In this document: positions 29,632-39,255 of the stretch, one piece after another
Layout: each line of letters opens with the position of its first letter
Numbering within the stretch: the first letter of the stretch is position 1
Assembly: GCA_934408725.1 (NCBI GenBank)
Contig: CAKRVB010000014.1
Span: 1 to 60,008, forward strand
Direction of reading: 5' to 3'
DNA: 60,008 nucleotides
Source: an uncultured Marvinbryantia sp.
GTDB lineage: Bacteria; Bacillota; Clostridia; Lachnospirales; Lachnospiraceae
Program-made: the position numbers and the translations under genes
The notes under the pieces: model-generated
Told to the model about the DNA's origin: nothing
Database searches by the model: none
What the model saw: the letters and a program-made list of their open reading frames with translations, nothing else

Positions 29632-29932
29632 AAAAAATCCCTGTCAGTGTATCATCTACACCGACAGGGACGAAATTCTATTCCGCGTTACCACCCTGAT
29701 TCTGTGATCGTCATCACAGCGCTCTGAACGTACCAACATACGCTTTCTTTTTAACGGTAGAAAACCGGCGAGCCCTACTGCATTATTCTTGATTCAGGCT
29801 GCTTCTTAGAGATGATATTTATTTCTTCCGGTATCCCTGCTCTCACCAAATACAGGTTCTCTGTAGATCCTTGCGGAAATAACTTTGTTCTCTTCAACGA
29901 ATTTAAGTAACTCTCTTTGATTTGTTGTCTTT
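29632..29932 (-). ncRNA. T-box leader, probably isoleucine (AUC specifier)
   Basis: On the minus strand the T-box core AGGGTGGTAACGCGG lies at 29683-29697. The terminator stem CCCTGTCGGTGTA/TACACTGACAGGG at 29638-29670 is followed by a T run at 29632-29637. In Stem I a GGTGAG distal loop segment is followed by the specifier region. UUAUUU/AAAUAA and AGAGA/UCUCU flank a loop with AUAUCA on its 3' side. The codon just before the conserved purine reads AUC, isoleucine. The promoter is TTGAAT-N16-TATAAT at about 29935-29962. Uncharged tRNA-Ile should allow read-through into the BASS gene and ilvC. Confidence 0.88.
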
Positions 29933-30087
29933 TATTATAGTCCGATTATCTTGAAATTCAAGGGACAATCTGCCTATATTTTTAATCAATATCCTTTTAT
30001 TCTTTCAAAAGTGCACAAAAGTCTTCGTCAAGCGGACATCCTTATTCTTTCTGTTGTCTGCATCCTGACTACATTTTATCCGGCTTT

Positions 30088-30957
30088 TTACAGATAGTTT
30101 GCAAGAAAATCTACATTTGCTTTTTCATAGCTGTTAAATTCCGCTACAATCTGATCATCTGTCTTGCCCTGAATCGGATGATACCAGCTTTTTGCTGCAA
30201 AGTATGCTGCTACATCAGACTTTTGAAATACCCGTCCATGTCTGGCATAAATCTCATTGATTGCCTGCTGGATCGTCTCTTTGCTCTTTCCCACAATATC
30301 CTGTTCGTTTAAATATTCATGATCCGATCGGGCAAAAATATATTCGTCTTCACCTTCCTGATTCTCATAGCCGACGAATCCATCCTGCGTTGCAGCATTG
30401 CAAATAGCATAGCAGGTCAGATAATCCGTCTCCTGACTGCCACTTGAGCTTCTGACCCACCAGGCAAAATCTTCCGACACCATTTCATATGGCTGACCTG
30501 GTGTATACAATGTAAATTGTGTTCCACCGGAGATCCCATATGGTTCCGAATACACATAACGTACGCCATTTTCAATATAAGACTCTCCTTCGGTTCCCTC
30601 TGTCTCCAGTTCTTCCAGGTCCATTTCATACATACATTCATCAAATCTCAGTGGCTCTGTAAATTTACCCGAAAAATTACAAAAATACACCGTACCATTG
30701 GGATACCCATCGCCGGTATCTCCCATCTCCGAATCATGATAAACTCCGGTAAACGAGCCGTCATCTTCCACCTGAAGTTCTGTTGCCCAGGCACCTACAC
30801 CACTAGAAAATACAAAATTCTCCGGCACTTCCTTCCACATAGAATCCTCCGCAGCTGCAACTAATTCTCCCTGTTTCCACGATCCTGCTCCCATCTCATT
30901 TACTGATAACAACATAGCTGTCATACAAAAAACTGCTACGCATCTTCTGCCTTTCAT
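30088..30957 (-). CDS. secreted YARHG-domain protein
   Basis: This protein of about 289 residues has a signal peptide (MKGRRCVAVFCMTAMLLSVNEMG) and a C-terminal YARHG domain. NEIYARHGRVFQKSDVAAYFAAKSWY is the defining motif, followed by FNSYEKANVDFLANYL. YARHG domains occur in extracellular proteins of Bacillota and their function is not established. The middle contains short strands (DGSFTGVYHDSEMGDTGDGYPNGTVYFCNFSGKF) like other secreted sensor or adhesin proteins. I chose the ATG at 30957. Longer frames reach into the next gene and lack a signal-peptide start. Confidence 0.82.
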   Translation of the reverse strand: MKGRRCVAVFCMTAMLLSVNEMGAGSWKQGELVAAAEDSMWKEVPENFVFSSGVGAWATELQVEDDGSFTGVYHDSEMGDTGDGYPNGTVYFCNFSGKFTEPLRFDECMYEMDLEELETEGTEGESYIENGVRYVYSEPYGISGGTQFTLYTPGQPYEMVSEDFAWWVRSSSGSQETDYLTCYAICNAATQDGFVGYENQEGEDEYIFARSDHEYLNEQDIVGKSKETIQQAINEIYARHGRVFQKSDVAAYFAAKSWYHPIQGKTDDQIVAEFNSYEKANVDFLANYL

Positions 30958-31004
30958 AGTGCCCATTCCTTTCTTCAGATATATTAACTGTCTTATAATC
31001 TCAG

Positions 31005-32576
31005 TTATTTTCTCTGTGTTTCTATCATGCATTCATGTATCTTTGTTTTTTTATTATAATTGATTCCTACTAATATGATATTTCCTTCATATTCTTCCAG
31101 ACTCTGGCAATACTCTTTTTCTTTGATCTGCTGCAACGCTCCCCTGACATCTTTATCCCATTTCAGTTCTATTACCAGTGCTGGTTTATCTGGAAAACTC
31201 TTCCTTGGAATATATACTAAATCAGCATATCCTTTTCCTCCCGCCATTTCTCTGTGCACCGTATAATAATTACGTGCCGCATAGAGCGCAAGTGATATCG
31301 TATAACTAAGAGCATTCTCATCATTATACTGAATATGAGAAGTTTCAAAGTGTGCCTGCTGCATAGCCACGGCAACCTGCTGTTCTCTCCCCTGCAAGAT
31401 TGCCTGTAGTGTGTCTGCCGAATTTTTCAACGCCTGTGATACAGTCCCCCAATCAGATACCGCTACCGTATTTACATATTCTGCTCTTATCTCGCTGTTT
31501 GGTATCCGTACTGTCTGATACATTTCGTCATATGCCAGATATCCCAAATGAATCAGCAGTGTCAACACATCATCTTCTGTACGAAATGTTGTCATATCAT
31601 TCGTAAAACTTCCGATATTTACTGGTATCTGCTCTCCTGCAATCATACTTAGCACATCATCTTTTAAGCCATCAAAATTCAAATCGATATACATCTGAAG
31701 TGCCTCAAATGTTTCCGTCTGATTCCAGTAATTTGCTATTTTACCAAGCCGCATGCAGTTTATTACCGATCTTGGACTGTATATAGAATCCACATTCTGA
31801 AAAGAATATCCATCATACCAGTTCTTTATTTCCACCATATCCATGTCATATTGCTGACATAACATTTTTACTTCTTCTTCCGTGAATCCAACATAGGACG
31901 CCAGTGGACCTGGATCTATCATAGAAAATTCATCAAACATATTCAGGGCAGAGTGTGTTCCATATTTTTTTATTGGAAGAATACCAGTCATATACGCAAG
32001 ATAAATGCAGGAGCGATCCTTCAACAAGTCTCTCAGAAAATCCAGATATCGTTCCTGTGCTTCATGATCGTTCCTGTATTCTCTGAAAATACAGTCCCAT
32101 TCATCTATAATAATAATAAAGGGACATCTGTATTTACCGTATATATCCTGCATTGATTCTATTAAATCTGTCCGGTCAAAATAATCTACATCTGGATATT
32201 CAACCAACAATTCTCTTAAAACCAGTTTTTTTATACGCTCCAGCATGTCACCAATACTTTTGCTCCTGCTCAATACTTCCTGCATATTTAAAAAAATAGT
32301 ATTATACTGATTCAAATGTTGTTTGAAAGTGCTGTTTTTTGCTATTTTGAAATTTTGAAAAAGACTTTCTGAACTACACCCCCTACTATAATAAGCAGCA
32401 AGCATATTTGCTGTCATAGACTTTCCAAACCTGCGAGGTCTGCTGACGCAAACATATTCTTGTAATGTATTGATTACCCCATTGGTATATGCAATCAATT
32501 CTGTTTTATCGACATAGATTTCTGAATGAATCATTCGATCAAACTTTTCATTTCCAGGATTGAAATAATTACCCAT
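31005..32576 (-). CDS. AAA-ATPase-like protein with C-terminal PD-(D/E)XK nuclease-like domain (AAA-ATPase_like + DUF1703)
   Basis: This 523-residue protein begins GNYFNPGNEKFDRMIHSEIYVDKTELIAY, the family's standard opening. A Walker A-like RPRRFGKSMTANMLA is at about 39-53 and a Walker B FIIIIDEWDCIF at about 126-137. The C-terminal DUF1703 region has YADLVYIP and ALVIELKWDK, which match the D...ExK core of PD-(D/E)XK nucleases. These proteins are highly multiplied in gut Bacillota and Bacteroidota, and their role is unknown. I chose the ATG at 32576 with TGGAGG upstream. A consensus promoter lies at 32618-32646. Confidence 0.88.
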   Translation of the reverse strand: MGNYFNPGNEKFDRMIHSEIYVDKTELIAYTNGVINTLQEYVCVSRPRRFGKSMTANMLAAYYSRGCSSESLFQNFKIAKNSTFKQHLNQYNTIFLNMQEVLSRSKSIGDMLERIKKLVLRELLVEYPDVDYFDRTDLIESMQDIYGKYRCPFIIIIDEWDCIFREYRNDHEAQERYLDFLRDLLKDRSCIYLAYMTGILPIKKYGTHSALNMFDEFSMIDPGPLASYVGFTEEEVKMLCQQYDMDMVEIKNWYDGYSFQNVDSIYSPRSVINCMRLGKIANYWNQTETFEALQMYIDLNFDGLKDDVLSMIAGEQIPVNIGSFTNDMTTFRTEDDVLTLLIHLGYLAYDEMYQTVRIPNSEIRAEYVNTVAVSDWGTVSQALKNSADTLQAILQGREQQVAVAMQQAHFETSHIQYNDENALSYTISLALYAARNYYTVHREMAGGKGYADLVYIPRKSFPDKPALVIELKWDKDVRGALQQIKEKEYCQSLEEYEGNIILVGINYNKKTKIHECMIETQRK

Positions 32577-32617
32577 CTGCAGCCTCCATTTCGCTTTGAA
32601 CAAATTGCTTTATAACT

Positions 32618-32646
32618 ATTATAATCGAATCCTGTTCATTTCGCAA
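32618..32646 (-). promoter_or_regulatory. promoter of the AAA/DUF1703 gene
   Basis: On the minus strand TTGCGA (32641-32646) and TATAAT (32618-32623) are 17 bp apart, about 42 bp before the start codon. Confidence 0.7.
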
Positions 32647-32658
32647 TTTATAAAACAA

Positions 32659-32692
32659 AGGACTCGTGAGTAACAATCTTCTCACAAGCCCT
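32659..32692 (-). terminator. terminator after the HD/ppk operon
   Basis: On the minus strand AGGGCTTGTGAG and CTCACGAGTCCT form a stem with one G-U pair. The tail reads TTGTTTTAT. Confidence 0.7.
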
Positions 32693-32706
32693 CTATCTCT
32701 TCATTT

Positions 32707-33363
32707 TTATAATATTTTACTGCCGTTAGCCAGCAGTTTGAATTTTGCTCCCAGCATCCCTGCTGCTTGTCGGCACATCATCATCCGTCCCAGAAAGATT
32801 TCGAAATATTCATACATGGTGCAGATACTTTCATCGATTTCAAGGTCCAGGGTAATCACATGCTTTTCCGGATTTAATTTTACCGTTGCACTGGTAACTG
32901 CATAATTTACCCGGTCGTGTTTATCGAAACTCGCTTTTTCTTTTGTGCGCACACGGTTTCGCCGCACATCGGTCTTGTCTGCCAGAATCAATGCTGCTGA
33001 TACCGGATCTACTGCTCCACCGGTGGACTCATCATGATGTCCGATGGCAGATACAATGATCACCCGCTCTTCCAACGCCATTCCCATTTTCTGAAGCAGT
33101 TCATTGGCCAGCAAAGCTCCATATTCACCGTGATTTTTCCGGTTTATTGCATTGCCAATGTCATGCAGAGCACCTGCCGTCTGTGCCAGTTCGATCTCAT
33201 GCCTGGCATAACCGAATTTTTCCAGTATTTCTCCTGCCCTTTTTGCTACAATTGCACAGTGTTTTTCAGAGTGATCCGTGTATCCCAGAATCCCGAGATT
33301 TTCATTTCCTTTTTTCAGAAATGCTTTTACTTCTTTATTTTCCAATACTTTTTTGTAATCCAC
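32707..33363 (-). CDS. HD-domain phosphohydrolase
   Basis: This 218-residue protein shows the HD metal motifs in order: HSEKHCAIVAKRAGEILEKFGY (first His), AGALHDIGN (HD pair) and IGHHDES (later His). The second half has ALILADKTDVRRNRVR and ends with strands that may form a small accessory domain. Such proteins hydrolyse phosphoesters or nucleotides. It starts 39 bp after ppk1, so both are probably in one transcript. A link to polyphosphate or nucleotide turnover is only suggested by position. Confidence 0.88.
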   Translation of the reverse strand: MDYKKVLENKEVKAFLKKGNENLGILGYTDHSEKHCAIVAKRAGEILEKFGYARHEIELAQTAGALHDIGNAINRKNHGEYGALLANELLQKMGMALEERVIIVSAIGHHDESTGGAVDPVSAALILADKTDVRRNRVRTKEKASFDKHDRVNYAVTSATVKLNPEKHVITLDLEIDESICTMYEYFEIFLGRMMMCRQAAGMLGAKFKLLANGSKIL

Positions 33364-33401
33364 TTTTTTCTAACCTTTTTCTCCTTTTTCTGCTGAACGG
33401 T

Positions 33402-35480
33402 TCACTTTTCCACTGTATTTTTTTCTGCCTGACTACAGGCCATTGCATAAAATAACTCCTGGGAATCCATCTTGACCTCACTTAAGTTTCTGCTGACATA
33501 AAAGCCCTTACTGGTCAGTTCTTTTCCCTTTTCATCATCGCTCATCATCATTTCAAACATATGATCCAGGTGATCGCGTACCTGCTGATTCAGAATCGGA
33601 ACAGCTACTTCCACACGACGTATGGTATTTCTGGTCATAAAATCGGCCGATCCGATATAGACTTTTTCCCGTTCTTTCGTTCCAAATCGATAAATTCTGG
33701 AATGCTCCAGGAAACGACCGACAATGCTGATCACTTTGATGTTTTCTGTATAACCTTTTACACCCGGAATCAGACAGCAAATGCCGCGCACGATCATCTC
33801 AATCTTCACCCCGGCCTGAGAAGCCTCGACCAGTTTATCTATAATGGTTTTATCCGTCAGTGAATTAATCTTAATTCCGATATACCCTGCTTCTCCCTGA
33901 TGCACTCTTTCGATCTCTTCATCAATCATGGCAAGTATTTTATTCTGGAGACATTTTGGGGCTACCAGAAGATACTTTGTTTCTTCCATAAATTCCCCTT
34001 TTAACAGTGCTGCAAATACCCCTGCTGCCTCTTTTCCGATCTCGTGATTCGCTGTAATCAATGACAGATCTGTATACAATGATGCTGTTTTTTCATTATA
34101 GTTACCGGTTCCGATTTGCGTAATATAGGAGACACCCTTTTCTGTTTTTCTGGAAATCAGACAAAGTTTGGAATGTACTTTATACCCATTCAGGCCGTAA
34201 ATAACACGGCATCCCGCCTCTTCCAGCTTTCTGGAATATTCAATATTGCTTTCTTCATCAAATCTGGCTCTCAATTCCACCAGAACCACCACTTCTTTAC
34301 CATTTTCGGCAGCTTCAATCAATGCGTCAATGATCTGACTCTTATTTGCCAGACGGTATAACGTCATTTTAATAGATACTACAGTATCGTCTTTTGCTGC
34401 TTCATAAAGAAGGTTGATAAAAGACTTAATATTCTCAAAAGGATAAGACAACAGTACATCTTGCTTCTCAATCTGCGCAATCAGACTTTTCTTTATATCC
34501 AGTGCCGGTGACATCCGCGGAGAACGTCTCTGATAAAACAGTTCTTCATTTCCTTTGCTTCTGAGATAATTCTGAATGCCAAAGACAAAGGACAAATCCA
34601 GTGGCACATCTGATAAAAATACATGTGTCTTATCTACCTGAATAGCCTTGCACAGAGATTGTATCATCTTTTTACTGATCTCTCTGGACAGTTCCATGCG
34701 CACCGGCTTCATGCGCTTTCTCTGACGGATCAGATTCTCCATCGCATCCCTGTAATCCAGATCTTCATCATAAATAGTTTCGGTGTCAATATCTGCATTT
34801 CTGGTTACACGAACCAGTGTTTTCTCTTTTACCGTATAATTTCGGAACATCTTCGGGAAGAAGTGTAAAATCAGTTCTTCCGACAACATAAAATTCCCTG
34901 GCCTGGTAGGAATATCAATCAGACGGCGAAATACATTGTTACTGCAAGGTATGATCGCAGTTTTTGTCTTCCCGCTTTTACTCGCCAGCCGGGCTGCAGC
35001 ATAAATCTCCTTATTTTTCAAAAATGGAAATGGCTGCTGCTTGCTGATGATGTTCGCTGACAGATATGGTGCAATCTCTGTATCAAAATAAGCTTCTAAG
35101 AGTTTTCCTTCTTCATCAGATAATTTGTTAAAATTCACAATCCGAATTCCCTTTGGCTCCAGTTCACCCATCAGCTGCTCATAGATACGTGCTTTTTTCA
35201 GATCCAGTTCCCGTGTTTCCTTTACAATTGCCTTCACCTGTTCTTCACTGGTCATATTGGTTTTGTTTTCTCTGACTTCTTCTGACGCTTCCATCTGATC
35301 CATCAGCGTTCCCACTCTGACCATATAGAATTCATCCAGATTTGACTGATAGATAGACGCAAAGGTCAGTCTCTCTGCCAGCGGTACTTTTGCGTTGCCT
35401 GACTCATCCAATACCCGGTCATTAAACTTCAGCCATGACAATTCCCGGTTCATCAAATATTTATCTTCTGTTTTTTTCAT
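33402..35480 (-). CDS. ppk1: polyphosphate kinase 1
   Basis: This 692-residue enzyme makes polyphosphate from ATP reversibly. It begins with the PPK N-domain (NRELSWLKFNDRVLDES). The phospholipase D-like catalytic halves follow. The phospho-acceptor His lies in LNGYKVHSKLCLI, and the second conserved His in GRFLEHSRIYRFG. The active-site RARFDEESNIEYSRKLEEAG and IGSADFMTRN are in place, so the gene looks intact. It is followed by an HD-domain hydrolase rather than ppx. Confidence 0.96.
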   Translation of the reverse strand: MKKTEDKYLMNRELSWLKFNDRVLDESGNAKVPLAERLTFASIYQSNLDEFYMVRVGTLMDQMEASEEVRENKTNMTSEEQVKAIVKETRELDLKKARIYEQLMGELEPKGIRIVNFNKLSDEEGKLLEAYFDTEIAPYLSANIISKQQPFPFLKNKEIYAAARLASKSGKTKTAIIPCSNNVFRRLIDIPTRPGNFMLSEELILHFFPKMFRNYTVKEKTLVRVTRNADIDTETIYDEDLDYRDAMENLIRQRKRMKPVRMELSREISKKMIQSLCKAIQVDKTHVFLSDVPLDLSFVFGIQNYLRSKGNEELFYQRRSPRMSPALDIKKSLIAQIEKQDVLLSYPFENIKSFINLLYEAAKDDTVVSIKMTLYRLANKSQIIDALIEAAENGKEVVVLVELRARFDEESNIEYSRKLEEAGCRVIYGLNGYKVHSKLCLISRKTEKGVSYITQIGTGNYNEKTASLYTDLSLITANHEIGKEAAGVFAALLKGEFMEETKYLLVAPKCLQNKILAMIDEEIERVHQGEAGYIGIKINSLTDKTIIDKLVEASQAGVKIEMIVRGICCLIPGVKGYTENIKVISIVGRFLEHSRIYRFGTKEREKVYIGSADFMTRNTIRRVEVAVPILNQQVRDHLDHMFEMMMSDDEKGKELTSKGFYVSRNLSEVKMDSQELFYAMACSQAEKNTVEK

Positions 35481-35617
35481 TTACATTCCTTTCACTCCAT
35501 TGGATTTACCAACTGACTTTTTCACATACTTGATTTCCAATCTTTTACATTATAGTTACCCCATGTAAAATTCGTATGCTTTTTTATGTAAAATGAATGT
35601 AAATTTATTCTGATCTG

Positions 35618-36928
35618 TTACAGAATGTCGATATATTCTCCTGCCAGTGCCTTGTTCATACTTCGCACTGCACAGAATTTTCCGCACATGCTACAGGTAT
35701 CACTGTGATCTTCTTCCGGACTTCTGCTGTTGCGGATTGCTCTTGCTGTCTCAGAATCAAGGGCACAGGCATACTGTGCTTCCCAGTCCAATTTCTGCCT
35801 TGCCTCTGCCATTCTGTCATCTATCTCTCTCGCCCCCGGTACACCTTTTGCAATATCTGCTGCATGAGCTGCAATCTTCGATGCGATGATTCCCTGTTTT
35901 ACATCATCTACATTTGGCAGTGCCAGATGTTCTGCCGGTGTTACATAACACAGAAAAGCGGCTCCGTTCATTGCTGCAACAGCACCGCCGATCGCACTTG
36001 TAATATGGTCATATCCAGGTGCAATATCTGTTACAATAGGCCCAAGTACATAGAATGGTGCACCCATACAGATGCTCTGCTGAATCTTCATATTTGCCGC
36101 TACCTGATCCAACGGTACATGTCCAGGGCCTTCTACCATTACCTGAACGTTATGTGCCCAGGCGCGTTTAGTCAGTTCACCCAGACGCACCAGTTCCTCT
36201 ATCTGACATACATCAGACGCATCTGCCAGACATCCTGGTCTGCATGCATCTCCAAGAGAAATGGTAACGTCATATTCCTCGCAGATATCCAGAATCTCAT
36301 CATAATATTCATAGAAAGGATTCTCTTCACCTGTCATGCTCATCCATGCAAACACCAGACTGCCTCCACGGCTTACAATATTCATTTTACGTTTATGCTT
36401 TTTAATTTGTTCAATTGTCTTTCTTGTGATTCCACAATGCAGCGTCACAAAATCCACTCCGTCTTCTGCATGCATCCGGATTACGTCTATAAAATCTCTG
36501 GCTGTCAGTGTTGCCAGATCTCTCTGATAATGGATGACGCTGTCATATACCGGAACTGTACCGATCATTGCCGGGCATTCACTGGTCAGTTTTCTGCGAA
36601 ATGGACGGGTATCACCATGGCTGGACAGATCCATAATGGCCTCTGCGCCCATATTTACCGCACTCATTACCTTCTGCATCTCAATGTTATAATCTTTGCA
36701 GTCTCTGGAGACGCCCAGATTGACATTGATTTTCGTGCGCAGCATGCTGCCGACTCCTTCCGGGTTCAGACAGGTATGGTTCCTGTTTGCGCAGATGGCA
36801 ACCTTACCTTCTGCTACCAGCTTCATCAGCGCCTCGGACGTCATATGTTCTTTTTCTGCAACTGTCTGAATCTCAGATGTTACAATTCCTTTTCTTGCTG
36901 CGTCCATCTGTGTTGTGTATTCTCTCAT
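35618..36928 (-). CDS. thiC: phosphomethylpyrimidine synthase ThiC
   Basis: This radical SAM enzyme of 436 residues makes HMP phosphate from AIR for thiamine synthesis. It is the short form typical of Clostridia and lacks the long N-terminal region of the enteric type. Core motifs include [44 protein letters not shown] and [13 protein letters not shown]. The iron-sulfur motif near the C-terminus is CSMCGKFC (Cys spaced 2 and 3). I chose the ATG at 36928 with AGGAG. An upstream frame to 37006 runs into the leader. A TPP riboswitch precedes it. No other thi gene is in the window. Confidence 0.96.
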   Translation of the reverse strand: MREYTTQMDAARKGIVTSEIQTVAEKEHMTSEALMKLVAEGKVAICANRNHTCLNPEGVGSMLRTKINVNLGVSRDCKDYNIEMQKVMSAVNMGAEAIMDLSSHGDTRPFRRKLTSECPAMIGTVPVYDSVIHYQRDLATLTARDFIDVIRMHAEDGVDFVTLHCGITRKTIEQIKKHKRKMNIVSRGGSLVFAWMSMTGEENPFYEYYDEILDICEEYDVTISLGDACRPGCLADASDVCQIEELVRLGELTKRAWAHNVQVMVEGPGHVPLDQVAANMKIQQSICMGAPFYVLGPIVTDIAPGYDHITSAIGGAVAAMNGAAFLCYVTPAEHLALPNVDDVKQGIIASKIAAHAADIAKGVPGAREIDDRMAEARQKLDWEAQYACALDSETARAIRNSRSPEEDHSDTCSMCGKFCAVRSMNKALAGEYIDIL

Positions 36929-37023
36929 TTTCTTCTCCTTCTCCGGGTTTTCTCCCGGTCTTGTATTCACAACATTTTTTTCTGCGACAGAAAGTGGTGC
37001 CCCCAATCTGCCGCCATATACTC

Positions 37024-37052
37024 AAAAAAGAGACGCCTGTGAGGGCGTCCCT
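37024..37052 (-). terminator. attenuator terminator of the thiC leader
   Basis: On the minus strand GGGACGCC-CTCACA-GGCGTCTC is followed by TTTTTT. It sits between the TPP riboswitch and thiC and is the likely switched terminator. Confidence 0.8.
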
Positions 37053-37075
37053 TAAATGATTCTTTACTCGCTTTG

Positions 37076-37164
37076 TCTCCCTACGTTGGCATTATCCAAA
37101 TCAGGTTATGGGTCGAGATATGCATTCTCCTCTCAGCCAGCTTGATACGCCAGCTCCCCGTAAC
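37076..37164 (-). ncRNA. TPP riboswitch (THI element)
   Basis: On the minus strand the conserved blocks appear in order: GGGGAGCTGG, GGCTGAGAGGAG, CGACCCATAACCTGATTTGG and ATAATGCCAACGTAGGGAG. The blocks CTGAGAG and ACCTGAT-TGGATAATGCCA are diagnostic. A promoter TTGAAA (37209-37214) with TATAAT (37186-37191), 17 bp apart, drives it. Thiamine pyrophosphate should favour the downstream terminator and shut off thiC. Confidence 0.95.
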
Positions 37165-37295
37165 GATTATTCTGTTTTAATTAATATTATACTATTTTTT
37201 TCAGACTATTTCAAGTCCGGATTCTCTACATAAAAAGTTACTGTTTCGACAATTCAGATATTTAAATCGATATGAAATTATTAAAATACATAACA

Positions 37296-37325
37296 TAAAG
37301 GTCCTCCGATACCAGAGGACCTTTA
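37296..37325 (-). terminator. terminator after tsf
   Basis: AAAGGTCCTC-N8-GAGGACCTTT is a perfect 10-bp stem. On the minus strand it is followed by ATGTTATGTATTTT, so the T run is weak. Confidence 0.7.
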
Positions 37326-37369
37326 TGACTAATACAGTGAAAATTCATTTGATGTACTAGAATATAGAA

Positions 37370-38308
37370 TTAAGCGTTCATCTGTGCAGCTACTTCTGCA
37401 GCAAAGTCTTCGTTTTTCTTTTCCATTCCTTCGCCTGTTTCGTAACGAACGAATTTCTTGATTGCGATCTTTGCGCCGTTAGCTTTTGCTACAGAATCAA
37501 CATAAGCCTGTACAGACTGTTTTCCATCTTCTGCTTTTACATATACCTGATCCAGCAGACAGATTTCTTTCAGCTCTTTGTTGATACGTCCGTTGATCAT
37601 TCCCTGGATTACCTTTTCTGGCTTCTGGGATTCTTTCGGATCGTTCTTGATCTGAGCTAACAGAATCTCTTTTTCGTGAGCGATGTGCTCTTCGCTTACT
37701 TCGCTTCTGTTAGTGAACTGAGGCTTCATAGCTGCAACCTGCATACCAAGATTTTTGGCCATGTCTTTAATCTCATCATTTACAACATCTGTCACAACGT
37801 CGATCAGAACTCCGATCTTTCCGCCTGCATGTGTGTAAGAAGATACAAATCCTTCTGGTTCAGCTACTTTTTCAAATCTTCTGATGTTCATGTTTTCACC
37901 GATAACAGCAACCTGTCCTGCCAGTGCTTCCTGAACAGTCTTAGTTGTATCAGGCAGCCATTTTTCAGCCATGAATGCTTCCATGTCTGCTGCATCTGAA
38001 GCCATTGCCTGAGCTGCTACTTCGCTTACATATGCCTGGAACTTTTCGTTCTTAGCAACGAAGTCTGTCTCAGCATTTACTTCTACAACAACTGCATTCT
38101 TATCATCATCAGATACCATAACCTTACAGATACCTTCTGCTGCAATTCTGCTAGCTTTCTTCTGAGCAGTAGCCAGTCCTTTTTCTCTCAGGAACTCAAC
38201 TGCCTTGTCCATATCGCCTTCTGTAGCTGTAAGAGCCTTCTTACAATCCATCATACCAGCGCCGGTCATCTCTCTTAACTCTTTTACCATTCCTGCTGTG
38301 ATAGCCAT
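37370..38308 (-). CDS. tsf: elongation factor Ts
   Basis: This 312-residue nucleotide exchange factor of EF-Tu begins with the signature MAITAGMVKELREMTGAGMMDCKKALTATEGDMDKAVEFLREKG. The second signature VVVEVNAETDFVAKNEKF follows. The dimerisation and core subdomains are complete to the C-terminus. It follows rpsB by 4 bp. In many Bacillota pyrH and frr come next, but here a terminator and then thiC follow. Confidence 0.97.
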   Translation of the reverse strand: MAITAGMVKELREMTGAGMMDCKKALTATEGDMDKAVEFLREKGLATAQKKASRIAAEGICKVMVSDDDKNAVVVEVNAETDFVAKNEKFQAYVSEVAAQAMASDAADMEAFMAEKWLPDTTKTVQEALAGQVAVIGENMNIRRFEKVAEPEGFVSSYTHAGGKIGVLIDVVTDVVNDEIKDMAKNLGMQVAAMKPQFTNRSEVSEEHIAHEKEILLAQIKNDPKESQKPEKVIQGMINGRINKELKEICLLDQVYVKAEDGKQSVQAYVDSVAKANGAKIAIKKFVRYETGEGMEKKNEDFAAEVAAQMNA

Positions 38309-38312
38309 CTAA

Positions 38313-39068
38313 TTATTCCTCCGTCTCTGCAACAACTTCTTCGATATCAGTTGCTTCTCCACCTTCGAATTCGATTGCTGGTTCTGCTCCCTGATTTGCT
38401 TCGATAACAGCATCTGCCATCTTAGAAACGATCAGTTTTACAGCTCTGATAGCATCGTCATTACCTGGGATTACGTAATCCAGTTCTTCTGGGTCACAGT
38501 TTGTATCACAGATACCGATCAGTGGAATACCAAGTGTGTGTGCTTCCTGTACACAGATTCTTTCTTTCTTAGGGTCAACTACAAAGATAGCATCTGGGAT
38601 CTTCTTCATTTCTTTGATACCACCAAGGTTCTTTGTCAGTTTTTCCATTTCTTTCTTTAATGCGATAACTTCTTTCTTAGGCAGAACATCAAATGTTCCA
38701 TCAGCTTCCATAGCTTCGATCTCTTTCAGACGTGCGATTCTGCTCTGGATTGTCTTGAAGTTTGTCAGCATACCACCAAGCCATCTTTCGTTTACATAGA
38801 ACATTCCACATCTCTCAGCTTCTGTCTTAACAGCATCCTGAGCCTGTTTCTTTGTTCCAACGAAGAGGATTGTTCCACCGTTAGCAACAATATCACCTAC
38901 TGCATTGTAAGCATCGTCAACCATTCCTACAGACTTCTGCAGGTCGATGATGTAGATACCATTTCTCTCTGTGTAGATGTATGGAGCCATCTTAGGGTTC
39001 CATCTTCTTGTCTGATGTCCAAAGTGAACACCTGCTTCCAGTAACTGTTTCATTGAAATAACGCTCAT
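38313..39068 (-). CDS. rpsB: 30S ribosomal protein S2
   Basis: This 251-residue protein starts [42 protein letters not shown] and contains [52 protein letters not shown], both standard for S2. A short acidic C-terminal tail ([19 protein letters not shown]) extends it slightly. An AGGAG site precedes the ATG. The leader of about 105 nt contains a hairpin GCAGG...CCTGC at about 39113-39141 that might allow autogenous control, which is inference. Confidence 0.97.
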   Translation of the reverse strand: MSVISMKQLLEAGVHFGHQTRRWNPKMAPYIYTERNGIYIIDLQKSVGMVDDAYNAVGDIVANGGTILFVGTKKQAQDAVKTEAERCGMFYVNERWLGGMLTNFKTIQSRIARLKEIEAMEADGTFDVLPKKEVIALKKEMEKLTKNLGGIKEMKKIPDAIFVVDPKKERICVQEAHTLGIPLIGICDTNCDPEELDYVIPGNDDAIRAVKLIVSKMADAVIEANQGAEPAIEFEGGEATDIEEVVAETEE

Positions 39069-39174
39069 TTTACTTCTCCTTTAATATTGGTTTTTCTGCC
39101 ATATACAATTCATCAGCAGGAACCTTGCGGCACCACCTGCAGACATATGCATATGTGATTTTTGCGACCTGCTA

Positions 39175-39211
39175 AGTTTAACACAAAAAGGACTTGCGTG
39201 CAAGTCCTTTT
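39175..39211 (-). promoter_or_regulatory. terminator of the ABC efflux operon overlapping the rpsB promoter
   Basis: On the minus strand GGACTTGC-AC-GCAAGTCC followed by TTTTT (39185-39211) terminates the upstream ABC operon. The rpsB promoter TTGCAC (39198-39203) and TAAACT (39175-39180), 17 bp apart, overlaps it: the -35 lies inside the hairpin. Confidence 0.6.
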
Positions 39212-39255
39212 CGTTGTATTTACGCCATTTTATGCAGTTTTGTACAGAATGCACA

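Noticed and set aside
31005..32576. AAA/DUF1703 gene as an anti-phage system
   Set aside because: ATPase plus nuclease-like domain can suggest defence, but the family is widely repeated in gut genomes without defence neighbours, and no partner genes are present here.
35705..37042. 445-residue plus-strand frame opposite thiC
   Set aside because: It is antisense to a complete thiC and crosses its leader terminator. The Cys- and His-rich composition is that of a shadow frame.
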